Origin: Akkermansiaceae bacterium UBA956
GTDB taxonomy: Bacteria > Verrucomicrobiota > Verrucomicrobiia > Verrucomicrobiales > Akkermansiaceae
Direction of reading: 5' to 3'
Assembly (NCBI GenBank): GCA_002293145.1
Contig: DBCO01000009.1
Coordinates: 1-64,000 of the forward strand
Length of the DNA: 64,000 nt
Shown here piece after piece: positions 54,577 to 61,877 of this stretch. The notes under the pieces are model-generated. The model was not told the DNA's origin. It saw nothing but the letters and a program-made list of their open reading frames with translations, and made no database searches. Within the stretch, counting starts at the first letter, position 1. Every line of letters begins with the position of its first letter. The translations under genes were made by a program, and so were the position numbers.

Positions 54577-55743
54577 ATGACGGAAAACATATCTCTACTT
54601 CAAAAAATCATGCGGCTTGCGACTCAGGATCTGTGTCGCTTTCTTGATCAACAATTACCCAGCATCGGTGGAGACGGTTGGTGGGAGACACATGTTTACC
54701 GACAACTGTCCTACAGCCAGCAAGGATACATTCGCACAAAAGGAATCGATGATTTATCCAAACTCGATCTAGCCGCCTTGTTGCGTGTGTTTGATCGCAA
54801 TTGGGGAGAGCTATCATTCACTGCAAAGCTTTCGAGTGAAGCAAGAACGCACTTCAAGGAAATTGCCGATATCCGAAACCAGATGGCTCATTTGGCAGCC
54901 GAGGGAGAGGAACTTTCCGATGTGGATGCCTACCGCTTCTACGATACCATCAAGCGAGCGATGACCGCGATCCGGGCGGATGCGGAAGTGCTCAAGCAAA
55001 TCCAGAATGAAGCGCAGGCCTGCCTGCTGCGGATGTCATCCGCTTCAAGCAAACCCGAAATTATTACGGTCGAAAAAGAAGTCGTCCGCGAGGTTCCGGT
55101 TGAGGTCATCAAGGAAGTAATCCGGGAAGTGCCAGTGCAAGTGATCCGGGAAGTGCGTGTGCATGGCTCCCCCTCTGTAGAAAGGGAACCAGAGGGTGGT
55201 CTGCTCATCGGCAAATTGAGGCTCCACGGGCCAGGCGAGGAGCAATCCGGTAAACTGGCTGGCTTTGATGGCAATGATGCCGACGCCGCCTTGATCCCGT
55301 GGACCGTTTATGGTGATGGAGGACTTCATATTTCCATCCAAGTCGCGATGATCGATGAGGGCACCGCCAACGAAGTCGGTCAGGTGGTGTGCACAAGTCG
55401 GAACCAGTCGCCCCAAATCTGGGATGATGTAGTTCAGAGACTCCGTATAGGCATTCGCGATGCCGGCGAAGGACAGTGGATCATGGATCTTCGATCAGTT
55501 GAGCGTCCTGGTGGTGCAAGAGCTGGGCGAAAAGTTTGGTCGCTGTCACAGTATCAATCTAAAACTGGCATCAACCTTCAGCAAACACTGAAGCAATTGG
55601 GAGCGATCGCCGTAGACACACGCGCGGCTCTTATTGATGATAAAAGTAGAAATCGAAATATCCCTGCCGTGTTATTCCATTCTGGTGATGCCCAAGTCCC
55701 AGCGGCGGCGTGGGTTTTGGCGACGCTTATGCCTCTGCTTTGA
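54577..55743 (+). CDS. Swt1-like HEPN domain protein
   Basis: 388 residues. The N-terminal helical domain (about 1-140) contains IRNQMAH, R100-x4-H105, the catalytic motif of HEPN ribonucleases, in a Swt1-type setting (WWETHVYRQLSYSQQGYIRTKG, LSKLDLAALLRVFDRNWGEL). A Glu/Val/Arg linker (about 165-195, repeats like REVPVEVIKEV) leads to a beta-rich C-terminal domain of unknown type. HEPN domains with this motif often cut RNA in abortive infection. The gene begins 37 bases after the DprA-like gene on the same strand and ends the operon. The ATG at 54577 is preferred; a TTG 12 bases upstream is possible. Confidence 0.82.
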   Translation: MTENISLLQKIMRLATQDLCRFLDQQLPSIGGDGWWETHVYRQLSYSQQGYIRTKGIDDLSKLDLAALLRVFDRNWGELSFTAKLSSEARTHFKEIADIRNQMAHLAAEGEELSDVDAYRFYDTIKRAMTAIRADAEVLKQIQNEAQACLLRMSSASSKPEIITVEKEVVREVPVEVIKEVIREVPVQVIREVRVHGSPSVEREPEGGLLIGKLRLHGPGEEQSGKLAGFDGNDADAALIPWTVYGDGGLHISIQVAMIDEGTANEVGQVVCTSRNQSPQIWDDVVQRLRIGIRDAGEGQWIMDLRSVERPGGARAGRKVWSLSQYQSKTGINLQQTLKQLGAIAVDTRAALIDDKSRNRNIPAVLFHSGDAQVPAAAWVLATLMPLL

Positions 55744-55804
55744 GCGAAAAATGCTATTAACGAATCAACGATGAAGGAAAGATTTAAAAACTAACTAACA
55801 TTTA

Positions 55805-56527
55805 ATGATCATGAGCATTGAAATCGAAGAAGACGACTGGTCACGGGAATTGTCCCTGAGTGAAGAGGAGTTCGAGTTGGTAAGACAGGCATCACCCCAA
55901 TACCTTGAAAAATTGGTCAAGGAGGTGCCGGAAGATACCTCAGAACTGGCGGAAGACTATGATGCACCCGGTTGGGCTTTGGCTGCTTACGAGGCTTTCT
56001 GGGCCGCCGCTTATGTTGGGCAGATAGGATATGCGAAAGCGATTTACGAGCGCTGCAAGTTGAATGATCGGCGCTGGACGTTCACAGATCTGAGCTTTGA
56101 TGAGCCTCAGCCTTGTCCCATTTGCGGCACGCTGGGCCATGAGTTCCGGCAGTTCACTTGTGGCCATCAGGTTTACGGCTTTATCATTGACGAATGGGAG
56201 GATTCGCCCCCTCACAGGGTGTTACAATCGCTCAATGATGCACAGGACATTTATGAACTGAACGATGAGAAATGGGATGAAATCAAAAAGCTGCCCGAAG
56301 TCGCGCTTATTCTGGATAATATCGAAAAGGAGAAGTTGTGGTTTCAAGGATTCTCTTGTGCCGCGGAACTCAAATGCCTAGGTGCTCGATGCGATGAAGA
56401 TCGCTTTGGTGACGTCGAGTATCTCGGCTTCCACGCGAAACCCGAGGAATTTATCGAGCAGGTTGGCAAGCTGGAGGAGGAGATTTTGAAGAAGCTCGCT
56501 GAAATGGGCTTGGAGATCGAGGTGTAG
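55805..56527 (+). CDS. Acidic Cys-rich hypothetical protein, paralogue 1
   Basis: 240 residues, strongly acidic, no signal peptide. The centre has CPICGTLGHEFRQFTCGHQVYGF, written here as the pattern C-x2-C-x11-C-x-H, a likely zinc site. It is preceded by a helix-rich region (LAAYEAFWAAAYVGQIGYAKAIYERC) that matches the next gene product (LAIYEAHAIAAAYGYPEIAKALYEGG). The C-terminus is a charged helix. No named family is recognised. It follows the HEPN gene by 61 bases and precedes its paralogue by 25. It could be a regulator or antitoxin-like partner of the island; there is no direct evidence. Confidence 0.65.
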   Translation: MIMSIEIEEDDWSRELSLSEEEFELVRQASPQYLEKLVKEVPEDTSELAEDYDAPGWALAAYEAFWAAAYVGQIGYAKAIYERCKLNDRRWTFTDLSFDEPQPCPICGTLGHEFRQFTCGHQVYGFIIDEWEDSPPHRVLQSLNDAQDIYELNDEKWDEIKKLPEVALILDNIEKEKLWFQGFSCAAELKCLGARCDEDRFGDVEYLGFHAKPEEFIEQVGKLEEEILKKLAEMGLEIEV

Positions 56528-56552
56528 TAGACGATTCAATAATAACGAAAAA

Positions 56553-57314
56553 ATGACATCAATGATGAAACGAACGATACAAAACGAAGAATGGAGCATC
56601 AGATTTCTCACAGAAGAAATGATCGCCAAGATTTCCAGTGGAGATGCCTCCGTTGTGGACGAAATTCTGAGCCACGATCGGCAGCAAGAAGATGACGAGG
56701 AGTCAGAAGATTCTGAGATGTCCAAATCGCTTGCCATCTACGAAGCTCATGCCATTGCTGCAGCCTACGGCTACCCGGAAATCGCCAAGGCACTATACGA
56801 GGGTGGTGAACTGGAGAAAGTGACCTGGAACAGCAGTGACCATGATGATTTCTTTCCATCGCGGGTATGCCCGATCTGCTTCACGCTCACAACAGAGAGT
56901 GGCCTCGATGCCCAGTTGGATTGCAAGGCGGGACATCTAATTTTCCGATCCAGTTCCGATCTGCAGACCTACGAATTGAAGGATTCGGATGAAATCGACG
57001 CCAACGTCTTCTCCAACGTGACTTCCGAGAGCGATAATTTCGACGAAGCGAAGGATGTTCTGTTTACCGACGATGTGGTGGGTCGCGCCCTGCAAATGGC
57101 CGTTGATGAAGAAGTCTGGTTCCGCGCGTTGCCCGGAGGCGAGCATCTCAGGATCTTCTCCGAAGTGAGTGATGAGGATTCTGGTGGCGACACTTTTCTC
57201 TACGGTTATCATCCCGAGGGATCGGCATTTGTGGACCGCATTTGGGAATATTACGAGCTGATGATCGAGCGCTGCCGGGAGTGTGAGCTGGATGCGTGTG
57301 ATGATTATTTCTGA
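56553..57314 (+). CDS. Acidic Cys-rich hypothetical protein, paralogue 2
   Basis: 253 residues. Same order as the gene before: an acidic N-terminus, a YEA-x(4)-AAAYG helix block, then CPICFTLTTESGLDAQLDCKAGH, that is C-x2-C-x14-C-x2-GH, and a beta/alpha C-terminal half ending in a Cys-rich tail (RCRECELDACDDYF). It is clearly a diverged tandem copy. Function unknown. A hairpin follows the stop, and the next gene is convergent. Confidence 0.65.
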   Translation: MTSMMKRTIQNEEWSIRFLTEEMIAKISSGDASVVDEILSHDRQQEDDEESEDSEMSKSLAIYEAHAIAAAYGYPEIAKALYEGGELEKVTWNSSDHDDFFPSRVCPICFTLTTESGLDAQLDCKAGHLIFRSSSDLQTYELKDSDEIDANVFSNVTSESDNFDEAKDVLFTDDVVGRALQMAVDEEVWFRALPGGEHLRIFSEVSDEDSGGDTFLYGYHPEGSAFVDRIWEYYELMIERCRECELDACDDYF

Positions 57315-57318
57315 TGCA

Positions 57319-57345
57319 CGGAGTTGATTAAAATCATGCACTCCG
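57319..57345. terminator. Bidirectional hairpin between convergent genes
   Basis: CGGAGT (57319) pairs with ACTCCG (57340), extended by TGAT/ATCA around an AAAA loop with a 3-base bulge. It lies between the convergent ends at 57314 and 57334 and overlaps the stop of the minus-strand gene. Confidence 0.5.
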
Positions 57346-58311
57346 GGAACCCATGGTCATACAGTTTTGGGAAACGAAGCCGAAGATGACATCACCACCA
57401 GAAACAGGACCACAGGCCATTCCACCGCCATCTTCGTAACTGCGAAGTTCCAGAGCGGGGACGGTGATTTTCTCGATGATCTCGTTCAAGGAGAGGTCGT
57501 TTTCTGGATCCTCCTCTGACGGTATGCTGATTTCGCCATCATCCGAATCCGGCAGACCTAGATGCTGATTAAACAATTTTGAGCGGTATTGAAAGCCGGT
57601 ATAGTATGACAGATCGAGAGCGAGGAACAATAAGTGCTCGCACACCTCGCTTTCATCCCATTCCCAGAGCTCTGCAGCCGCAGTGCCGGATCCCGGATAG
57701 TGCATCTTGCCACAGAAAGGACATTCGATGCGATCTGCATCATATTCAGGATCGATTCCCAGATTTTCGCCATCGTCGTCGAATTGTTCCATGTCCTGAA
57801 TTCGGGGACCTGTCGCAGTAGTCTTTTGCCCGTGGAATGATTCAAAGGCTTCCAGCCATTCAGGTGATTCTCGTCCTGCCTTGACAATCACTATCTCGCC
57901 GTCCTGAGGAGCAACAAAATCGATATATTTTAAGGACGGAACCATGGTTGTTGCCTGGCCCGGGACAGAGGAGATGATGCTGCTAGTTTCGTTAAAAGTC
58001 AGCGTATAGTAGTCAGTATCCGTACAATGATACAGCGCCAAGTTCTGCGTGTTCCCATCTTTCCACATGCTATGATGAGCGGATGACAAGTTTTGCATGA
58101 AGGCCTGGATGCCATCTTCGTCTGCGAAATGAGCTTTCAAGAGATCCAATTTTCGTTCGACGATGTCAGCCATGTCGTCGTTCGCCCAGCCACCCTTTTG
58201 TTTGTCCAATATAGCCCTTCGCTCATCGAACTCCATATCGAAGTTGTAGAGGCCGTTGAATAGATTTTCAAAGTAGGATTTGATTTTAGCAGTCGGTTCA
58301 ATTTTTGGCAT
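57334..58311 (-). CDS. Acidic zinc-site hypothetical protein
   Basis: 325 residues. No signal peptide. A central IECPFCGKMHYPG and a later EVCEHLLFLALD give a C-x2-C ... C-x-H pattern, like the CPxCG-CEHL proteins seen in Verrucomicrobiota genomes. Acidic segments (DDDGENLG, DDGEISIPSEEDPEND) flank it. It resembles its two plus-strand neighbours in acidity and zinc site but is not an evident paralogue. Function unknown; an immunity-like role is speculation. I chose the ATG at 58311; a TTG at 58344 would add 11 residues. Confidence 0.62.
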   Translation of the reverse strand: MPKIEPTAKIKSYFENLFNGLYNFDMEFDERRAILDKQKGGWANDDMADIVERKLDLLKAHFADEDGIQAFMQNLSSAHHSMWKDGNTQNLALYHCTDTDYYTLTFNETSSIISSVPGQATTMVPSLKYIDFVAPQDGEIVIVKAGRESPEWLEAFESFHGQKTTATGPRIQDMEQFDDDGENLGIDPEYDADRIECPFCGKMHYPGSGTAAAELWEWDESEVCEHLLFLALDLSYYTGFQYRSKLFNQHLGLPDSDDGEISIPSEEDPENDLSLNEIIEKITVPALELRSYEDGGGMACGPVSGGDVIFGFVSQNCMTMGSRSA

Positions 58312-58527
58312 GGGTGCAGTCGTTGGTATGGTCTGTGAATACAAGAAATGGAAAACACATTCAAGCTTTCACGCAGAATTAGTTCTGCAGCAGCATTCTA
58401 CCGGATTATTTCAGTCGGTAAAGTTCAAAAAAGATACACTCATAGAGCGATCTTTTCTTGGTGCGCCATTCAATTGGAATTAACCGAACATGATTGGCCC
58501 ATGAGGTTGTGATGAGAATTCGCCAAC
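58312..58527. other. Intergenic stretch without recognised features
   Basis: Between two minus-strand genes. Moderately AT-rich, no convincing hairpin or open frame. It probably holds the promoter of the gene ending at 57334; no good boxes seen. Confidence 0.5.
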
Positions 58528-58776
58528 TTATGTTCCAATCGGTCCCCGTGCAGTCTGTAATTTGATATTACCTTTGATTTTGCCTTTGAGGCGATCCTGC
58601 ACGATGGATTGTGTGATGAAGGATTCGGAGTGTGAATAGTTCTTGATTAGCTTTTCTAACGATTCTTTGGCGATGACGTTGGCTTTTTCACGTCCGAATA
58701 TCGTGGTGTCGGCTCCAAGGAGCGGAGCTTCGAAGCGGACTACGATCTCTAGGTTGATTTTGTATTCGAATTGCAT
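58528..58776 (-). CDS. Small hypothetical protein
   Basis: 82 residues with alternating beta strands and one central helix (MQFEYKINLEIVVRFEAPLL, then KANVIAKESLEKLIKNY). No family recognised. The pattern is that of a small cytoplasmic alpha/beta protein. It lies downstream of the 221-residue hypothetical gene, with 64 bases between; a stem-loop repeat overlaps the end of that gene. It may be co-transcribed with it. Confidence 0.5.
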   Translation of the reverse strand: MQFEYKINLEIVVRFEAPLLGADTTIFGREKANVIAKESLEKLIKNYSHSESFITQSIVQDRLKGKIKGNIKLQTARGPIGT

Positions 58777-58809
58777 AAGCTGTTAGTAGGATGGAGAAAT
58801 GGATGATAG

Positions 58810-58856
58810 AGGGCTGGGAGGCCAGAGACCTCCGCCACGACTAGGCGGCAAGATCG
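58810..58856 (-). repeat. Stop-codon hairpin repeat, copy 3
   Basis: On the minus strand the end of the 221-residue gene reads GCCGCCTAGTCGTGGCGGAG, where CCGCC pairs with GGCGG across the stop codon TAG, followed by a GGAGG/CCTCC hairpin and CAGCC. The same block occurs at 59540 and 60239. Confidence 0.6.
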
Positions 58857-59506
58857 TCGAGTTCGAGAAGATCACCTTCTTCGATGGCGCGTAGGATGGC
58901 GGCGGCGTGGTAGAGGCCATGGTCGTCTTGGAAATGATAGTTGGTGTAGAGTTGGGAAGCCCAAGGTTTTGCTGGATTGGTGCGGCGAATGGTGTTGGCG
59001 TCATTCCAGTTGGCTTCGGTGATGAAGTATCGGTTGCCTTTGCTGTTGGTGACTGTCAGGTAAGCTCCGGCAGGGTTGTGGATGTCGATTTCGGTGCGTC
59101 CGCCCAAGCTGAGAATGGTGGTGATGGCGGGAAGGAGTTCACGAAGTTGTCGGAAGCTGAGGGAGACCGGCTCAGTGTGTCGCGTTGTCCTGGGCTGCAT
59201 GGAGATGGGTTTTGATCCTTTTACTTGCTTGGGTGGGTTTCCGAGATGGAGAGTTTCTTTGATGCAGGACTCCACGAAGCGTGCCATTCGGAAGGGCACC
59301 GTTGCGGTTCCGCGATATGCATAAAAACAGCCCTTCGCCAATCGGCAGCATTCGGGAGTGCGGTCTTTGAGAATGGGCTTGGCCAGATGAATTGCATCGA
59401 GAATCTCGTCACGACGAGTAGTAAATTCGGTTGGGGTTTCGATGCTGTCGAGGAGTTGCATCAAGGGAAGCAAGGGATGGTTGCGATAGGTGGCTTTGGT
59501 TTTCAT
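58841..59506 (-). CDS. Hypothetical protein of the accessory region
   Basis: 221 residues, no signal peptide. The N-terminus is helical (PLLPLMQLLDSIETPTEF), the middle holds two Cys (TPECCRLAKGCFYAY), and the C-terminal half is beta-rich (GAYLTVTNSKGNRYFITEANW) with a helical end. I do not recognise a family. The gene ends inside the third copy of the CCACG-TTAGG hairpin motif and follows the first small integrase-arm-like gene by 74 bases. These three minus-strand genes share end structures and may be parts of one accessory element. Confidence 0.6.
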   Translation of the reverse strand: MKTKATYRNHPLLPLMQLLDSIETPTEFTTRRDEILDAIHLAKPILKDRTPECCRLAKGCFYAYRGTATVPFRMARFVESCIKETLHLGNPPKQVKGSKPISMQPRTTRHTEPVSLSFRQLRELLPAITTILSLGGRTEIDIHNPAGAYLTVTNSKGNRYFITEANWNDANTIRRTNPAKPWASQLYTNYHFQDDHGLYHAAAILRAIEEGDLLELDDLAA

Positions 59507-59539
59507 CTGATGTGTGTGTTTGATTTTGTTGTGTTTGAA

Positions 59540-59592
59540 GTTTTTAAAGGCTGGGAGGCGAGGGCCCTACTGCGCCACGGTTAGGAGGCGAT
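59540..59592 (-). repeat. Stop-codon hairpin repeat, copy 2
   Basis: On the minus strand: CCTCCTAACCGTGGCGCAG, then AGGGCCCT and CGCCTCCCAGCCTTTAAA. It overlaps the stop of the first small integrase-arm-like gene and shares CTAACCGTGGC and CAGCC with the other copies. Confidence 0.6.
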
Positions 59593-59811
59593 GCGACCGG
59601 AGTTTTGGGCTATGGCATTGAGGATGCGGTCGCGCTTTCGTCGGGCGGCATCGAGATCACTTGTCCCCAAAGAGAAACGGTGGCGGAACCTTTGACCCTC
59701 GGAGGTTCGTAAAGAAGCCCAGGCCCACCAGGTGCCGTTGTTGTTCCAGAGGTGGTGGTTCGGGTTTTCTTTGGTGCGACGTGTAACTAGCGTTAATGTA
59801 ATTTTTTGCAT
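59581..59811 (-). CDS. Small integrase-arm/AP2-like DNA-binding protein, copy 1
   Basis: 76 residues. NPNHHLWNNNGTWW is followed by two beta strands and SLGTSDLDAARRKRDRILNAI, the three-strand plus helix layout of the arm-binding N-terminal domain of tyrosine recombinases. No catalytic domain is attached. A diverged copy lies 465 bases away (60276-60503). Alone, such a domain could bind recombination sites, like an excisionase, or be a regulator. The ATG at 59811 lines up with the start of the other copy. Confidence 0.62.
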   Translation of the reverse strand: MQKITLTLVTRRTKENPNHHLWNNNGTWWAWASLRTSEGQRFRHRFSLGTSDLDAARRKRDRILNAIAQNSGRIAS

Positions 59812-60275
59812 AATATGGAGAGACGTAGGCACAGGAAGGCGCGTCGAGATGCCGAGTCGACAAAGCGAGGTTCGTGAAGGGAAGGAAACGGATCAGGCAG
59901 CCAAGAGTGCGCCTCGATTCCGTGGACGTTAGAAAACCTTAGAAGCCGTTAGGACGGTTTGGTGGCCCTGGCTTTGCGTATGGTTTTTGGGCAATGAGTG
60001 TGCCGGAAGAGAGAGCCGGAAAGTAAGTCTCGAGAGAAAGTAAAGCACAAAATGAAAAAATGTCAAGTTTTTTCGGTGCGCTTGTGTCATAGGATGGTGG
60101 ATCTTCGAGAAAGGCTGGAAAATCAATGAAAAACGAAGGTTGGTGTTGTGTGGCATGGCTATTATTATCAGGTAGTTTTTAACAATTTTTTTCTCGGCTG
60201 GCGCGCTAGAGTCGGTCTGACGTGATGTATAAGCTGCTATTTAAAGGCTGTGATGCGAGAACGCCTCTGCCACGG
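59812..60275. other. Intergenic region between the two small integrase-arm-like genes
   Basis: No credible gene. On the minus strand TTGACA (60061-60066) is followed after 17-18 bases by a poor -10 region, then a leader of over 200 bases. TGTCATAGG at 60086 recurs near 60812 and, as the inverse, at 61043. GCGCTAGAGT at 60206 recurs near 60831. AT-rich between 60030 and 60200. Confidence 0.45.
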
Positions 60276-60284
60276 TTAGGCGGC
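60239..60284 (-). repeat. Stop-codon hairpin repeat, copy 1
   Basis: On the minus strand: CGCCGCCTAACCGTGGCAG, then AGGCG. CGCCT and AGGCG pair around the stop codon TAA of the second small integrase-arm-like gene; CAGCCTTTAAA follows, as in copy 2. Confidence 0.6.
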
Positions 60285-60503
60285 GATGTTGCCGGAATTT
60301 TGGGCCATGGCGTTGAGAATGCGATCGCGCTTGCTCCGAGCAGCTTCGAGATCGTTAGTTTCCAAGGAGAAGCGATGACGGATTTTTTGGCCCTCGGCAT
60401 TTTTCAGGGTGACGTAGCACCACCAGGTGCCGTTGTTGTTCCAGAGATGGTGATTGGGGTTCAGTGTGCGACGTGTGATGAGTTGCAGATGTGTAGCGGA
60501 CAT
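60276..60503 (-). CDS. Small integrase-arm/AP2-like DNA-binding protein, copy 2
   Basis: 75 residues, the same fold pattern as copy 1: NPNHHLWNNNGTWW, then VTLKNAEGQKIRHRFSL and a helix DLEAARSKRDRILNAM. The two copies agree at about two thirds of positions by eye. It is the first gene downstream of the SAM riboswitch and its terminator: the terminator ends 78 bases before the ATG. Whether the riboswitch controls this gene, or is a left-over from a lost methionine gene, cannot be told from the window. There is no clear Shine-Dalgarno site. Confidence 0.65.
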   Translation of the reverse strand: MSATHLQLITRRTLNPNHHLWNNNGTWWCYVTLKNAEGQKIRHRFSLETNDLEAARSKRDRILNAMAQNSGNIAA

Positions 60504-60581
60504 GGTTCTTATGATAAGTTAGTTTTTAAACTCCCGATTCCGGGGCAAAAAAGAAGTAATGACATCGCTGAGCCGCAGAAT

Positions 60582-60618
60582 AAAAATCGCCCGAGCCGAT
60601 GACATCGACGCGGGCGAT
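60582..60618 (-). terminator. Intrinsic terminator of the SAM riboswitch
   Basis: On the minus strand ATCGCCCG pairs with CGGGCGAT, with an inner GTCGAT/ATCGGC helix, followed at once by TTTTT. It lies about 50 bases downstream of the aptamer and is a strong rho-independent terminator, the usual expression platform of transcription-controlling riboswitches. Confidence 0.85.
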
Positions 60619-60668
60619 AAAGAAATTCCTTGGAGACTTTTGTTGAGCGGGTTTGTCTGGTCCCAGCT

Positions 60669-60761
60669 CCACATCCCGGAAAATGAATTCCGGAAGGCAC
60701 CTTGGCGTCTCTGCCAGGTTGCCGGTTGGTGTTCATCACACCAACACTCGCGATGTCGGTG
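60669..60761 (-). ncRNA. SAM riboswitch (SAM-I/IV clan)
   Basis: On the minus strand the order matches the SAM-I/IV aptamer: P1 ACATC (60752-60756 as the 5' arm) with GATGT (60671-60675); hairpin GTTGGTGT/ACACCAAC; the conserved CCGGCAACC (60717-60725); a short stem CTGGC/GCCA; the conserved AAGGTGCC (60696-60703); and P4 CCGG/CCGG. A TTGACA promoter lies upstream and a strong terminator downstream. The family binds S-adenosylmethionine and usually switches off methionine or SAM synthesis and transport genes. Here no such gene follows; the next gene is a 75-residue DNA-binding-like protein. The exact subclass needs a covariance-model test. Confidence 0.82.
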
Positions 60762-60763
60762 AA

Positions 60764-60792
60764 ATTACTAACACAATCGGCGAATCTGTCAA
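60764..60792 (-). promoter_or_regulatory. Promoter of the SAM riboswitch
   Basis: TTGACA (60787-60792 on the minus strand), 16 bases, then TAGTAAT (60764-60770). The aptamer begins within 10 bases of the -10 box, the expected distance for a riboswitch leader. Confidence 0.65.
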
Positions 60793-61095
60793 GTAGTCTG
60801 GTCTGGCATATGTCATAGGGCGCCGTAGCTGCGCTAGAGTGCTTAAAAATGAAGTGAAATAGTCGATGAATGCTGACGGACATGTGTTGTATCATACTCT
60901 AGTTTTTATATTTGCCTGATCGAGCAGATGAGCCCGTAGATTTCTAGAAAGAGCGGTAGATCACAGGAGTTGTTTTTTTTTGGGGGGGGTAAGTATTTAG
61001 AGCCGGAGACTCCTCCGCTCGGTGAAGCCCATAAAATGTCCTATGACATAGGATGAATTTTTTCCTATGCAGTTCCCGTGGGCAACATGTAGCTG

Positions 61096-61818
61096 ATGCC
61101 TTCACCCATTACTCCTATGTCAGCACAAATAAATGATCTTATGCTCTATGAAGGAAAGACCTATCGTCTCGCAGGAATCGCAGCGGATGATCCTTTGGTC
61201 GAACTATTCGAACCCGAGCACTATGGCATTCAAGCGTTCTCTCGCAGCACGGGCTGTTGGCGTGGTTTCCGGGCGATATATGGGTTACGAGAAAATCGGC
61301 TGGTGCTCGAAGAGTTGGGGATCAATTGTGACAATCCCGAGTTCGGGGCAGAAATCGAGCGGATGCGCCAGAGCGACCTGCGAGGAGCCGCGAAGTCACG
61401 CCAGCGCAAACAACATTATGTGAAGTTGCAGATCATAAAAAATAGTGCCTGTGGTCCTGCCATTCATGGTGTCTATCCGGTGCCGCCGGTGCGTCGGCAT
61501 GACTCGGGTGCATTTAGCGATCATTACTATGATGTCGGCTTACCCATGGCATTTTCGGGAAGTCTTCTCATCTGTGACGGTTTCATTTTGGAGCTCTTCA
61601 CGCACATGGGATTTCACCCCGCATGGAAGTATGAGGAAGTGAAGGAGCTTCATTTTCGCGATGGCGTGCTCACGCAAATTTGTGATCGCAGCGATGAAAT
61701 GAAAAACATGCGAGAATCACTCGTGGACGCCGATGAGGAAAAGATGGATCGAAAATCGCTAGAAGACCTCGCTTCTTGGATCGAGCGCAGCTTTGATCGT
61801 CGTTATCGCGATGAGTGA
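61096..61818 (+). CDS. Hypothetical protein
   Basis: 240 residues, soluble, no signal peptide. The N-terminus is beta-rich (LMLYEGKTYRLAGIAAD), similar in style to domains that bind small ligands. The remainder alternates strands and helices, with a charged helical end (ESLVDADEEKMDRKSLEDLASWIERSFDRRY). No family recognised. An alternative start is the ATG at 61117. It is alone on the plus strand, converging with the next gene. Function unknown. Confidence 0.6.
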   Translation: MPSPITPMSAQINDLMLYEGKTYRLAGIAADDPLVELFEPEHYGIQAFSRSTGCWRGFRAIYGLRENRLVLEELGINCDNPEFGAEIERMRQSDLRGAAKSRQRKQHYVKLQIIKNSACGPAIHGVYPVPPVRRHDSGAFSDHYYDVGLPMAFSGSLLICDGFILELFTHMGFHPAWKYEEVKELHFRDGVLTQICDRSDEMKNMRESLVDADEEKMDRKSLEDLASWIERSFDRRYRDE

Positions 61819-61877
61819 GAGAATGGATCGATGGGTTCTCGCCTCATTTTACCTATTTTGCAGAAATCAGGCTGTGA

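Larger units (their letters stand above)
60504..61095. other. Non-coding region with the SAM riboswitch module
   Basis: Contains the promoter, aptamer and terminator listed separately on the minus strand. The rest (60795-61095) holds a G-tract preceded by a T-tract (near 60966-60988), the palindrome TCCTATG-A-CATAGGA near 61040 and repeats of TGTCATAGG. No credible protein gene; a 128-codon minus-strand frame here covers the riboswitch. Confidence 0.6.

Noticed and set aside
43875..55743. Classical DISARM or BREX
   Set aside because: DUF1998 (DrmB), PglZ, BrxL and BrxC-like proteins are absent; only the helicase, PLD and methylase themes are shared.
58810..60284. Integron cassette array with attC sites
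   Set aside because: GCCTAAC at the gene ends looks like one half of an attC core, but no matching GTTRRRY partner follows at the right distance and no integron integrase is seen.
60509..60895. 128-codon minus-strand frame
   Set aside because: It covers the riboswitch, terminator and promoter, and its protein has no coherent pattern; RNA structure explains the DNA better.
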